Part shown: piece by piece, positions 32,952 through 41,727 of the stretch
Position numbering within the stretch: the first letter of the stretch is position 1
Layout of the letters: each line of letters opens with the position of its first letter
Source of the DNA: Allobosea psychrotolerans
GTDB taxonomy: Bacteria; Pseudomonadota; Alphaproteobacteria; Rhizobiales; Beijerinckiaceae
Direction: 5' to 3'
NCBI RefSeq assembly: GCF_002917105.1
Contig: NZ_PQFZ01000030.1
Location: 1 to 48,483, forward strand
Length of the DNA stretch: 48,483 bases
Notes under the pieces: model-generated
The model's database searches: none
What the model was told of the DNA's origin: nothing
Seen by the model: the letters and a program-made list of their open reading frames with translations, nothing else
Position numbers and translations under genes: made by a program

Positions 32952-34028
32952 ATGTCGGAAGCAGCCCGCAGACTGTCCTATGGCAGCTATCTCAAGGTCG
33001 ACCGGCTGCTCTCCTGCCAGGAGCCGGAAAGCCTGAAGACCGGCGCACCGGCTCATGACGAGATGCTCTTCATCATCGTCCACCAGGCCTATGAGCTCTG
33101 GTTCCGGCAGATCCTGCACGAGCTCGACCGGATCCAGGCTGATTTCGCGGCGCGCACGGTCGCCGACGAGCATCTCGGCCGCATCAATGCCGGGCTCAGC
33201 CGCATCCATGAGATCCTGAAGCTGCTGGTCGGGCAGCTCGACGTGCTGGAGACGATGACGCCGGCGGGCTTCCTCGAATTCCGCGACCTGCTGACGCCGG
33301 CCTCGGGCTTCCAGTCCGTGCAGTTCCGATTGATCGAGGCGCGGCTCGGCCTGCATGACGACGCCCGCATCCGCATCGACGAGCAGAGCATGCGCGAGCG
33401 GCTCGCGCCCGAGGACCGCGACAAGCTGAGCGCGGACACAAATCCCTCGCTGCTCTCCCAGCTCGACGCCTGGCTGGCGCGCACGCCCTTCGTGGCCCTG
33501 GGCGACTACAGCTTTCGCGAGAGCTACCGGGTTGCGGTGATCGCCGCGTTGCAGCGCGACGCCACCAGCATCAGCGCAGACCCCGCTTTGCCCGAGCCGC
33601 AGCGCCAGGCCGACACGGCCGCGATCGAACAGGCGCTCGCGCGCTTCCGGGCGCTGTTCGAGCCCGACGCCACGACCTCGACCTGGCGGATGTCGGCGCG
33701 CGCCATCGAGGCGGCCCTGTTCATCTCGCTCTATCGCGACATGCCGGTGCTGCAACTGCCCTTCCGGCTGCTGCAGGCGCTGATGGACATCGACGAGAGC
33801 CTGACGCTCTGGCGCCTGCGACATGCCTTGATGGTCGAGCGCATGATCGGCGTCAGGCCCGGCACCGGCGGCTCATCGGGCTCCGGCTATCTCAAGGCGA
33901 CGGCGGAGAAGCACCGCATCTTCATCGATCTCTTCCACCTCTCGACCTATCTGCTCGGCCCGCGCGACCTGCCGGCCCTGCCCGACGCCTTGCGCCGGCG
34001 CATGGGCTTCAGCTACGGGGCGGCCTGA
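32952..34028 (+). CDS. kynA: Tryptophan 2,3-dioxygenase
   Basis: Haem enzyme that opens the indole ring of L-tryptophan to N-formylkynurenine, the first step of the kynurenine pathway. The 358 residues contain YGSYLKVDRLLSCQ (10-23); HDEMLFIIVHQAYELWFRQ (35-53), with His44 at the place of the active-site His55 of Xanthomonas TDO; SGFQSVQFRLIE; and LWRLRHALMVERMIG, with His291 as haem ligand, then GTGGSSGSGYL, the substrate-binding loop. It is longer than typical bacterial TDO (about 280), mostly through inserts after residue 160. Its TGA overlaps the next ATG (TGATG), so the kynureninase-like gene is co-translated. Confidence 0.94.
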   Translation: MSEAARRLSYGSYLKVDRLLSCQEPESLKTGAPAHDEMLFIIVHQAYELWFRQILHELDRIQADFAARTVADEHLGRINAGLSRIHEILKLLVGQLDVLETMTPAGFLEFRDLLTPASGFQSVQFRLIEARLGLHDDARIRIDEQSMRERLAPEDRDKLSADTNPSLLSQLDAWLARTPFVALGDYSFRESYRVAVIAALQRDATSISADPALPEPQRQADTAAIEQALARFRALFEPDATTSTWRMSARAIEAALFISLYRDMPVLQLPFRLLQALMDIDESLTLWRLRHALMVERMIGVRPGTGGSSGSGYLKATAEKHRIFIDLFHLSTYLLGPRDLPALPDALRRRMGFSYGAA

Positions 34029-35212
34029 TGGGCGAGGCCGGGGACTGGACGCGACATTTCCTGCGCTTTCGCGGCGCCGCTCCCGAGCGCATCAACCTCG
34101 CCGCGCACAGCCATCATGACTGGCCCGACGTCACCTTCGCGGCACAGGGGATGGCCTGGCTGGATGCAGCCGCGCGCGCCGGCGATAAATGGGATGTCGT
34201 CTTCGGCGAGGTCATTCCGGCCGTCCAGGCCGGCATCGCCCGGCATCTCGCCTTGCCCGATCCGGCGACGATCGCCTTTGCGCCCAACACGCATGAATTC
34301 CTGCGCCGCCTGCTCTCCTGCCTGCCGATGGACGGGCTGCCGCGCATATTGACCACCGGGGCGGAGTTCCACACCGCGCGGCGGCAGCTCTCGCGGCTGG
34401 CCGAAGAGGGGCTGATCGTGCTGGAGGAGGTCGCGGCCGAGCCCTTGCCGAGCCTGCATGAACGGCTCAGGGCGGCGATCGCAGCCGGCGGCCACGACCT
34501 GATCTATCTCAGCCAGGTCCTGTTCAATTCCGGCGCGACCAGCGGCGATCTCGCTGCTCTCATCGGTGCCGTGCCCTCGCCCGAGACCTTCATCGCCATC
34601 GACGGCTATCACGGCTATCTCGCTTTGCCGACGAACCTCTCCGCCATCGCCAACCGCGCTTTCTACATCGCAGGCGGATACAAATACGCCATGGCCGGCG
34701 AGGGCAGCTGCTTCATGCACTGCCCGCCGGGCTTTGGTCCGCGCCCGCGCGACACCGGCTGGTTCGCGGCTTTTGGGGCGCTCGCTGCACCTGCCGGCAG
34801 CACGGTCGGCTACCCCACTGACGGCGGGCGCTTCCTCGGCGCAACCTTCGACCCGTCCGGCCTCTATCGCATGCGCGCCGTGCTCGACTGGATGGAAGGA
34901 GAGGCTCTCGACGCGGCGCAGATTCACGCGCATGCGATCGCCCTGATGCAGCGCTTCCTCGCCGGGCTCGATACGCTGGACCTCCCCGGACTCGCCCGCG
35001 ACGCGATCATCACACCGCTGCACGACCCCACCGGTCACGGCAATTTCCTGGCCTTCAGGACGCCGGCCGCCGGCGCGCTCGAAGCGGCCTTGGCGAAGCT
35101 CGGCATCGCCACCGACCACCGGGGCGACGTGCTGCGTTTCGGCTTCGGCCTGGCGCTGTCGGAGAGCGACATCGATGCTGCGCTGGAACGGATGAAGGCG
35201 TTGCAGGGCTAA
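34028..35212 (+). CDS. Class V aminotransferase-fold PLP enzyme, kynureninase-like
   Basis: A 394-residue PLP enzyme of fold type I, class V. VDG-type motif IDGYHGYLALPT (191-202) gives the Asp that contacts the PLP ring. FYIAGGYKYAMAGEGSCFM holds Lys219 as the likely Schiff-base lysine. NLAAHSHHDWP near 23-33 is the N-terminal substrate-binding stretch. It starts one base inside the tryptophan 2,3-dioxygenase stop, so it should act on a kynurenine-pathway intermediate, most simply kynurenine to anthranilate plus alanine. It does not look like canonical KynU, so I give no symbol. No kynurenine formamidase lies beside them. Confidence 0.85.
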   Translation: MGEAGDWTRHFLRFRGAAPERINLAAHSHHDWPDVTFAAQGMAWLDAAARAGDKWDVVFGEVIPAVQAGIARHLALPDPATIAFAPNTHEFLRRLLSCLPMDGLPRILTTGAEFHTARRQLSRLAEEGLIVLEEVAAEPLPSLHERLRAAIAAGGHDLIYLSQVLFNSGATSGDLAALIGAVPSPETFIAIDGYHGYLALPTNLSAIANRAFYIAGGYKYAMAGEGSCFMHCPPGFGPRPRDTGWFAAFGALAAPAGSTVGYPTDGGRFLGATFDPSGLYRMRAVLDWMEGEALDAAQIHAHAIALMQRFLAGLDTLDLPGLARDAIITPLHDPTGHGNFLAFRTPAAGALEAALAKLGIATDHRGDVLRFGFGLALSESDIDAALERMKALQG

Positions 35213-35326
35213 CCGCGCAATTCACCCGCGATTCATCCTGAATCCAGGCTTCACCATATCGCTCAACCGCTGATTCACTGGCGCCGCGCGAGATCTGCCG
35301 CAACCTGGATTGCGGGAGGCTCAATC

Positions 35327-35857
35327 GTGACCAGACGGCATACTCCGATCGACCTGCGCTTCGCCGCGGCGATGTCGCTGCTCTTCATCGTCTTCGCCGG
35401 CCGGCCCGTGCTGGCGCGCGAGCTCGTCGAGGCGCCCGATGCGCGCTACCTGCCCGGCACGATCGTGATCCGCACGGCCGAGCGCCGGCTCTATTTCGTC
35501 AATGCGCCGGGCACCGCGATCCGCTACCAGATCGCCGTCGGCAAGGCCGGCAAGCAATGGCGCGGCGTCAAATATGTCGAGGAATTGCAGGTCGATCCGG
35601 CCTGGAGCCCACCCGCCTCGGTCAAGCGCGACAATCCGCGCCTGCCCGACGTCATTCCCGGCGGCTCGCCGCGCAACCCGATGGGCGCGCGCGTCATCGG
35701 CCTCGGGCCGGGCGGCGAATATGCGATCCATGGCACCAACATGCCCAATACGATCGGCACCTTCGCCTCCTATGGCTGCTTTCGCATGCATAACGAGGAT
35801 GTCGTCGATCTTTACCAGCGCGTCCGCATGGGCACGCCCGTCGTCGTCCTGCCGTAG
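35327..35857 (+). CDS. L,D-transpeptidase (YkuD/ErfK family)
   Basis: Periplasmic peptidoglycan cross-linking or lipoprotein-attaching enzyme of 176 residues, with signal sequence (FAAAMSLLFIVFAGRPVLA). The YkuD domain spans about 45-176. Active-site residues are His135 (YAIHGTN), Cys151 and Arg153 in ASYGCFRM, the family S-H/R-G-C-x-R-M motif with Tyr in place of the usual His/Arg. The GTG at 35327 has GGGAGG about eight bases upstream; no ATG is suitably placed. Related small YkuD proteins are numerous in Rhizobiales. It appears monocistronic and is followed by a dispersed repeat. Confidence 0.9.
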   Translation: MTRRHTPIDLRFAAAMSLLFIVFAGRPVLARELVEAPDARYLPGTIVIRTAERRLYFVNAPGTAIRYQIAVGKAGKQWRGVKYVEELQVDPAWSPPASVKRDNPRLPDVIPGGSPRNPMGARVIGLGPGGEYAIHGTNMPNTIGTFASYGCFRMHNEDVVDLYQRVRMGTPVVVLP

Positions 35858-35915
35858 ATCCCAAAAGCTGGGAGCATTGCTCCCAGGCGCCTTAGAGACC
35901 ATTTGGCAACTCCGC

Positions 35916-36034
35916 GAGCCCTCATCCTGAGGAGCGCTCCGCAGGAGCGCGTCTCGAAGGATGCTCCAGGAGGCTCCCGAACCATCTGGAGCATCCTTCG
36001 AGACGCCGCGACGCGGCTCCTCAGGATGCGGGCT
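35916..36034. repeat. Dispersed inverted repeat, family D (catcctgaggag type)
   Basis: Outer arms gagcccTcatcctgaggag and ctcctcaggatgCgggctc (one mismatch) and inner 18-bp perfect arms gtctcgaaggatgctcca (35951-35968) and complement (35987-36004). It lies between convergent genes. Confidence 0.85.
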
Positions 36035-36060
36035 CACATGTCCAAACCTGCTCTTAGCCC

Positions 36061-37008
36061 TTACAGCGCGACCGGCGAGAGCAGCGGCTTGCCCGCGAAA
36101 TAGGCCTCCAGATTGCCGAGGAGCAGATCCTGCTGGGCAATCTGCGCCGATTCCGCATTGGCGGCGATATGCGGCGTCAGCACGACATTCTCGAGCACCT
36201 TGAGCCGGTCGGGCACCTGCGGCTCGTGCTCATAGACATCCAGCGCCGCCCCCGCGATCAGATTGGTCTCCAGCGCCTCGCACAAAGCCTCCTCATCGAC
36301 CGCGATGCCGCGCGAGATGTTGATGAGATGGCCCTCCGGTCCGAGCGCGCGCAGCACCTGCATATTGATGGCGTGGCGGGTCTCGATGCTGGCGCGCACC
36401 GCCACGATCAGCACATCGGCCCAGTCTGCGAGACCGAGCAGGCTGTCATGGTAGAGATAGGGCACCTCAGAGCGCTTTGACCGGTTGTGATAGCCGATCG
36501 TCATCTCGAAGGCGGCGGCGCGGCTCGCGATGCGGGTGCCGATGGCGCCCAGCCCGTAGATCCCGAGCTTGCGCCCGGCCAAGCCCGGCACATCGGGCAT
36601 GCGCTGGACCGAATTGCCCTGCCAGCGCCCGGCCCGCACGAAACGCTCGGCAGCGCCGATCCGGCGGGCCGAGGCCAGCAGCAGGCCCATGGCGAATTCG
36701 GCGACGCTCGTCGCATTGGCGTCGGCGGCGTTGCACAGCTTGATGCCGCGCGCCTTCGCACAGGCCCGGTCCACGCCCTCGATGCCGGTGCCGTAGCAGG
36801 AGATCAATCCGAGCTTCGGCAGCGCGTCGATCAGCGCAGCGTCGGTCTTCAGCGATCCGATGGTGAGCAGCGCCTGCGCGGCCTCGGCGCCCTCCGGCAG
36901 GGCGTCGGGCGCGGAACGCTCCATTGGGCCCAGCAGCACATAGTGCTCCTGCAGGCGCTCGACGAGGCGCGCAGGCATCCGCGGCGCCATCAGGATCGTC
37001 GGCTTCAT
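36061..37008 (-). CDS. D-isomer-specific 2-hydroxyacid dehydrogenase
   Basis: NAD(P)-dependent reductase/dehydrogenase of 315 residues, likely a glyoxylate/hydroxypyruvate-type enzyme; exact substrate unknown. The NAD-binding motif is GIYGLGAIGTRIASR (about 148-162). Catalytic residues are the Arg in LINISRG, the Glu in ALDVYEHEP and the His in LTPHIAA. The substrate-domain signature LISCYGTGIEGVD with GIKLCNAADANATSVAEFA is typical of this subgroup. ATG 37008 opens MKPTILMAP. It is divergent from DUF2853 over 253 bases. Confidence 0.9.
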   Translation of the reverse strand: MKPTILMAPRMPARLVERLQEHYVLLGPMERSAPDALPEGAEAAQALLTIGSLKTDAALIDALPKLGLISCYGTGIEGVDRACAKARGIKLCNAADANATSVAEFAMGLLLASARRIGAAERFVRAGRWQGNSVQRMPDVPGLAGRKLGIYGLGAIGTRIASRAAAFEMTIGYHNRSKRSEVPYLYHDSLLGLADWADVLIVAVRASIETRHAINMQVLRALGPEGHLINISRGIAVDEEALCEALETNLIAGAALDVYEHEPQVPDRLKVLENVVLTPHIAANAESAQIAQQDLLLGNLEAYFAGKPLLSPVAL

Positions 37009-37140
37009 CGGTCTGCAATCTCCGGTTCATTTGCATTGCATCGCAGCATTCCGTGAGCCGCACCTCAACCCGTCCTGGAGGGGCAACGGACATATCGCCC
37101 ACGCAGAACGAGAGGCGCATGATTGATGCGGCGCAACATG

Positions 37141-37165
37141 GAAAAAGCCCTGCCACGGCTTTTTC
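37141..37165. terminator. Symmetrical A5/T5 hairpin, terminator-like
   Basis: gaaaaagcc, loop ctgccac, ggctttttc: perfect 9-bp arms with A-run and T-run on the two sides, so it could terminate in both directions. The GC part is only three pairs. It sits between divergent genes, where no known transcript should end. Confidence 0.4.
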
Positions 37166-37261
37166 GCCCCTCGCCTGCGACAAAAAAGCGCGTTAACGTT
37201 TCCTGGCTCGACATCAGACACACGCCAAGCGCGCAAGCGCCGGGCTCACAAGGGGCTACAG

Positions 37262-37579
37262 ATGGATCATCTCGCTGACGTCAAGAAATTCGCCAAGAAG
37301 CCGCTGAATGAGGCGGCCTTTGCCGGAATGTCGAAATCCTACGCCCTCGTCATGGGCAAGGCCGATACGCGCTACGTCGCCTGCTCCGACCCTGCCGAAC
37401 TGGATCGCGTTCGCGAGAATTTCCTGAAGAAGAAGCTCGGCCTGAAGACCGCCGATCTCGATGCCTCGATCAAGGCGACATGCGAGCATATGAAGGCCGA
37501 CAAGACCAAGTCGCGCCTGACCTTCTACTACCTGCTGGCCGAGCATTACGGAAAGCTCGATCTCTTCGTGAAGAAGTAA
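37262..37579 (+). CDS. DUF2853 family small protein
   Basis: A 105-residue soluble, Lys-rich and helical protein of the DUF2853 family; function unknown. Family features visible: VKKFAKKPLNEAAFAGMSKSYALVMGK is split around a conserved helix, then TRYVACSDPAELDRVRENFL with the Cys and Asp-Pro-Glu, then KKKLGL and the C-terminal TFYYLLAEHYGKLDLF. ATG 37262 has AAGGGG about eight bases upstream. Monocistronic. I know no established role for the family. Confidence 0.85.
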   Translation: MDHLADVKKFAKKPLNEAAFAGMSKSYALVMGKADTRYVACSDPAELDRVRENFLKKKLGLKTADLDASIKATCEHMKADKTKSRLTFYYLLAEHYGKLDLFVKK

Positions 37580-37628
37580 AAAGACGGCAGTCGGCAGTCG
37601 TGAGACCCGACTGCCTATTGCCCACGCC

Positions 37629-38951
37629 CTACCGCCGATACAGATCCTCACGCGTCAGCGGCAGGCCAGAGGCGCCCTTGCGGCGCTTGGAGACCAGCGT
37701 CTGGTTGATCAGCGCACCGCCGCGCTCGAACGCCAGCGAGCAGCCGGCGAGATAAAGCAGCCACATCCGGGTGCGCTCGGGGCCGATTTCGGCCTCGGCC
37801 TCGGCCTTGCGGGCGTCCAGCCGCTCCCACCAGAGCCGCGTCGTGCGCTGGTAGTGCTCGCGCCAGCCCTCGACATCATGCACCTCGAAGCCGTTGCGCT
37901 CGAGATTGGCGATCGACATGCCGAGATGGTCGAGCTCGCCGCCGGGAAAGATGTAGCGCACCAGGGCGCGGTATTCCGCCGGCATCTTGTTGAAGGCCTT
38001 ATCGGTCTTCTTGGCGCGGCGCGAGATCGTGTGGTGCAGATACAAGCCGCGCGGGCGCAACAGCCGGTTCACCGCCTTGAAATAGGTCGGGTGGTTGGCG
38101 ATGCCGACATGCTCGAACATGCCGATCGACGAGATCTTGTCGAACTCGCCGTCCATCTGCGTGAAATCCTTGAGATGGAGCGTGACCTTCCCCTCCAGGC
38201 CGAGCCGCGCCACCTTCTCGCGCGCCAGGGCCAGTTGCTCCTCGGCCAGCGTCACGCCATGCGCCTCGACGCCGTAATGCTGCGCGGCATGGCAGATCAG
38301 CGCGCCCCAGCCGCAGCCGATATCGAGAAAGCGGTCTCCGGGCTTCAGCCGCAGCTTGCGGCAGATCATGTCGAGCTTGTCGCGCTGGGCGCGGTCGAGA
38401 TCGCCATGATCTTCCGTGAAATAGGCGCAGGTGTAGACCATCTCCTCATCGAGGAAGAGCCGGTAGAAGGCGTTCGAGACGTCGTAGTGATAAGCGATAT
38501 TGGCCTTGTTGGTGGCGGGTGCGCCATCGCGGGCGATCTCGTCGCCCTTGATATGGGCCACGGCGCTGGGCGCTGCGCCCGGCGCAAACAGGAAGCGACG
38601 GACGACATCGAAGGCGGCCGCCTTCGAAATGCCGCGCGCCAGCCTGCCGACCTTGCCCTCCGGCCGCGCCGCCGCGAGATCGAAGATCGAGCCGTTGAGC
38701 AGCGAAATCCGGTCGGTGACGTGGAGGTTCAGCAGCGTGTCGAGCTTGGGCTTGCGCAGCAGCGCGGCGACGACGCCGGGGTCGCGGATGGCGATGGCCA
38801 GCCCGCCCTGCGGCCAGTCGGCCGGCACATGCGAGCCGTCCCAGAGCTGGAAGCCGAGCTTGAGCCCGAGCTTCTGATGCGCCTCGGTCAAAAGCCGCCG
38901 CAACGCGGCGAGACGCTTGTCGTCGCTGTTCATCCGAGACATCCGTGACAT
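37629..38951 (-). CDS. cfa: Cyclopropane-fatty-acyl-phospholipid synthase
   Basis: SAM-dependent enzyme that adds a methylene bridge to unsaturated acyl chains in membrane phospholipids, often in stationary phase or acid stress. The 440 residues have an N-terminal non-catalytic domain (1-130) and a methyltransferase domain with YHYDVSNAFYRLFLDEEMVYTC broken around a conserved helix, then FLDIGCGWGALICHAAQHYG for SAM, SIGMFEHVG and YIFPGGELDHLG. The start is uncertain: three in-frame ATGs in nine-base steps at 38951, 38942 and 38933 lie in a short direct repeat (ATGTCACGG, ATGTCTCGG) with no clear Shine-Dalgarno; the longest is used. The frame continues 13 codons upstream. Confidence 0.93.
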   Translation of the reverse strand: MSRMSRMNSDDKRLAALRRLLTEAHQKLGLKLGFQLWDGSHVPADWPQGGLAIAIRDPGVVAALLRKPKLDTLLNLHVTDRISLLNGSIFDLAAARPEGKVGRLARGISKAAAFDVVRRFLFAPGAAPSAVAHIKGDEIARDGAPATNKANIAYHYDVSNAFYRLFLDEEMVYTCAYFTEDHGDLDRAQRDKLDMICRKLRLKPGDRFLDIGCGWGALICHAAQHYGVEAHGVTLAEEQLALAREKVARLGLEGKVTLHLKDFTQMDGEFDKISSIGMFEHVGIANHPTYFKAVNRLLRPRGLYLHHTISRRAKKTDKAFNKMPAEYRALVRYIFPGGELDHLGMSIANLERNGFEVHDVEGWREHYQRTTRLWWERLDARKAEAEAEIGPERTRMWLLYLAGCSLAFERGGALINQTLVSKRRKGASGLPLTREDLYRR

Positions 38952-39038
38952 ATGGGGTTCGTCTTTGGCCGCAGCCGCGCCAATTGGCAACCATGCGCCA
39001 TCGGAACCATGCGCATGAGGACGCTGTCCGGCGTTGCC

Positions 39039-39281
39039 TCAGAAATCGCTCGCGATGCCCTTCACCTCCCAATCATTGTAGCGCGCCGGCTCCAGGCCGC
39101 CGCGGCCATTGATCTCCTTGTCCCTGGCGACTTCGGCCGCGTGGGCGTCGATCTCGGCGCGCCGCGCCTGCGCCTCGGCAAGGGCGCGCTGCGCCGCTGG
39201 CGAAAGCGGCTTGGCCGGCGCGGCTTCCTGCGCGACGGCGAGAGGCTGGTCGATGGGCTTTTCGGTCATTGGCGGCATCAT
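39039..39281 (-). CDS. DUF1674 protein, SDHAF4-like succinate dehydrogenase assembly factor
   Basis: A short soluble protein (80 residues) ending in the DUF1674/SDHAF4 signature NGRGGLEPARYNDWEVKGIASDF (shown as GGLEPARYNDWEVKG, residues 61-75). The mitochondrial homologue binds free flavinylated SDHA and helps form the SDHA-SDHB dimer; the same job for the sdhA product at 20543 is an inference. The N-terminal half is Ala/Glu-rich and helical. Two adjacent ATGs (39281, 39278) are available and another at 39269; the choice matters little. It is separated from the sdh operon by about 16 kb and is divergent from htpX. Confidence 0.85.
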   Translation of the reverse strand: MMPPMTEKPIDQPLAVAQEAAPAKPLSPAAQRALAEAQARRAEIDAHAAEVARDKEINGRGGLEPARYNDWEVKGIASDF

Positions 39282-39397
39282 CTCGTCTCTTCCACGGCTC
39301 TTGCGGGATCGGCATCCACTTCACCACATAAGGCGGAAATCCGCATCGCGGGAGGGGCACTGCGCCTCTGGCCCGCATGGTCCGCAAGGGAGCCATG

Positions 39398-40330
39398 ATG
39401 AACTACGTCCGTACCTTCGTGCTGATGGCTGGCCTCACCGCGCTCTTCGCCGTGGTCGGCTATCTGCTGGGCGGCCCGGGCGGCATGCTGGTGGCGCTTG
39501 CCATCGCGACCGCGACCAATCTCTTCAGCTACTGGAATTCCGACAGGCTGGCGCTCGCCGCCCATAACGCGCAGGAGGTCGATGAGGCGAGTGCGCCCGA
39601 ACTCTACGGCATGATCCGCGACCTCGCCGCCCGCGCCAACATGCCGATGCCACGCGTCTATCTGATCCAGGAGGACCAGCCCAACGCCTTTGCCACCGGC
39701 CGCAATCCGCAGAACGCCGCCGTTGCCGCGACGACGGGCATCCTGCGCACGCTCACTTATGAGGAGCTGGCCGGCGTGATGGCCCATGAGCTCGCCCACA
39801 TCAAGAACCACGACACGCTGACCATGACGATCACCGCGACCATGGCCGGCGCGATCTCCTCGCTCACGACATTCGGCATGGTCTTCGGCTCGCGCGAGAA
39901 CCGCCCTGGGCTCATCGTCCAGATCCTGATTTCGGTGCTCGCGCCGCTTGCCGCCATGGTGATCCAGATGGCGATCTCGCGCTCGCGCGAATACGAGGCC
40001 GACCGGCTCGGCGGCGAAATCGCCGGCAATCCGGTCTGGCTGGCGGACGCTCTGGCCAAGATCGCCGGAGGCGTCGCGCATATTCCCAACGAGACGGCGG
40101 AGGCGAAGCCTGCTACGGCGCACATGTTCATCATCAATCCCCTGAGCGGACGCGGCATGGATTCCCTGTTTTCGACCCACCCCGATACCGGCAATCGCAT
40201 CGCCGCACTGATGGAGCAGGCTCGCGCCAAAGGCCTCGGCACAAGCGGCGTCGGCACCGCCGGCGGTTTCACCAGCCAGGCCAGCCAGAGCCCCTGGAAC
40301 AGCGACCGCACGCCCGGTCCCTGGGGCTGA
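39398..40330 (+). CDS. htpX: HtpX-family membrane metalloprotease (M48)
   Basis: Inner-membrane zinc protease for quality control of misfolded membrane proteins. The 310 residues have two N-terminal helices (about 7-45), the zinc motif HELAH (130-134, in MAHELAHIKNHD), a second helix pair (about 145-200) and the third zinc ligand Glu in SREYEADRLGG. The C-terminal STHPDTGNRIAAL is also typical. The second of two ATGs (39398) is used, with AAGGGAG upstream. rsmB starts one base after its stop, so the two are cotranscribed. Confidence 0.95.
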   Translation: MNYVRTFVLMAGLTALFAVVGYLLGGPGGMLVALAIATATNLFSYWNSDRLALAAHNAQEVDEASAPELYGMIRDLAARANMPMPRVYLIQEDQPNAFATGRNPQNAAVAATTGILRTLTYEELAGVMAHELAHIKNHDTLTMTITATMAGAISSLTTFGMVFGSRENRPGLIVQILISVLAPLAAMVIQMAISRSREYEADRLGGEIAGNPVWLADALAKIAGGVAHIPNETAEAKPATAHMFIINPLSGRGMDSLFSTHPDTGNRIAALMEQARAKGLGTSGVGTAGGFTSQASQSPWNSDRTPGPWG

Positions 40331-40331
40331 C

Positions 40332-41705
40332 ATGGTCAAGCAAGCAGATGTGAGCCCCGAACTGAACGAGACCGCGGCGCAGACAGGCGAGCCTGTGCCG
40401 GGCCTGCCGGCACGGCGCCTTGCGGCGACGCTGATCGACGAGGTGCTCAAGGCCCGGCTGGCGCTGGACGAGACCTATGAGCGGCTCGCGCCGACATTCG
40501 GGCTCGATGCCGCCGACGCCGCTCTGGCGCGCGCCATCGCGATCACCGCCTTCCGCCGGCTCGGCACGATCCAGCATGCGATCAATGCCAGGCTCGAGCG
40601 CGGCAGCCCGCGCAATTCCGGCCCCTTTGAGCCGATCCTGGTCGCTGCGGCGGCCCAGATCCTCTTCCTCGACGTGCCCGACCATGCCGCCGTCGATCTC
40701 GCCATCCGCCATCTCCATGAGGATGCACGCTCCTCGCGCTATGTCTCGCTCGGCAACGCACTGCTGCGCCGTCTCGCCCGCGAACGCGACGCCATCCTCG
40801 GCGAGGCGCTCGACCCCTTCCTCGACACGCCGGAATGGCTCGCCGAGAGCTGGATCGAGAGCTATGGCGAGGAGACCGCCGCCGCCATCGCCGCCAGCCA
40901 TCGCGACGAACCGCCGCTCGACATCAGCGTCAAGGACGACGCGGCCGGCTGGGCCGAGAAGCTCGACGGGCTCCTGCTGCCGACCGGCTCGGTCCGGCTG
41001 CGCGAACGCCAGAGCATCACCGGCCTGCCCGGCTTCGATGAAGGCGCCTGGTGGGTGCAGGACGCCGCAGCCGCCCTGCCGGTTCGCCTGCTGGCGCCCA
41101 AACCCGGCGAGCGCATCGCCGACCTCTGCGCCGCGCCTGGCGGCAAGACCGCCCAGCTCGCCGCGGCAGGCGCCAGCGTCACCGCCGTCGATCGTTCGGG
41201 GCCGCGCCTGCGCCGCCTCAGGGCCAATCTGGAGCGACTCGGGCTCTCCGCCGAGATCGTCACCAAGGACGCGGCGCTCTGGCAGGCGGAGCCCTTCGAC
41301 GCCGTTCTGCTCGATGCGCCCTGCAGCGCCACCGGCACGATCCGCCGCCATCCCGACGTCGCCTGGACCAAGACGCCGGAAGACCGCGACAAGCTCGCCG
41401 CATTGCAGGCGCGCCTGCTGGAAGCCGCCGCGCGCCTGACCAGGCCAGGCGGACGCCTGATCTACTGCACCTGTTCGCTCGAACCGCAGGAGGGCGAACA
41501 GCAGATCGCGGTTTTCCTGGCGGAGAATCCCGATTTCAAGCGCTCGCCCATCACCGCCGACGAGATCGGCGGTGTCGAGGGCGCGATCGACCGCCATGGC
41601 GATCTGCGGACCCTGCCGCACCAGCTGAAACATGATGGGCCACGTTTGTCGGGGTGGGCGGGATTTTACGCATGCCGCCTGATCAGGCGAGAGACGGGTG
41701 GCTGA
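40332..41705 (+). CDS. rsmB: 16S rRNA m5C methyltransferase, RsmB/Sun family
   Basis: SAM-dependent enzyme methylating a cytosine of 16S rRNA (C967 in E. coli). The 457 residues contain an N-terminal NusB-like helical domain (about 25-160), an N1 region, then the Rossmann methyltransferase domain: IADLCAAPGGKTAQLAA; LLDAPCSATGTIRRHPD with Cys331; and IYCTCSLEPQEGE with Cys381. The two cysteines are 50 residues apart, as in E. coli RsmB, so both catalytic residues are present. It starts one base after htpX ends and is followed by a family A repeat. Confidence 0.94.
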   Translation: MVKQADVSPELNETAAQTGEPVPGLPARRLAATLIDEVLKARLALDETYERLAPTFGLDAADAALARAIAITAFRRLGTIQHAINARLERGSPRNSGPFEPILVAAAAQILFLDVPDHAAVDLAIRHLHEDARSSRYVSLGNALLRRLARERDAILGEALDPFLDTPEWLAESWIESYGEETAAAIAASHRDEPPLDISVKDDAAGWAEKLDGLLLPTGSVRLRERQSITGLPGFDEGAWWVQDAAAALPVRLLAPKPGERIADLCAAPGGKTAQLAAAGASVTAVDRSGPRLRRLRANLERLGLSAEIVTKDAALWQAEPFDAVLLDAPCSATGTIRRHPDVAWTKTPEDRDKLAALQARLLEAAARLTRPGGRLIYCTCSLEPQEGEQQIAVFLAENPDFKRSPITADEIGGVEGAIDRHGDLRTLPHQLKHDGPRLSGWAGFYACRLIRRETGG

Positions 41706-41727
41706 ATCGGCCTCTTATCAAAAGCTT

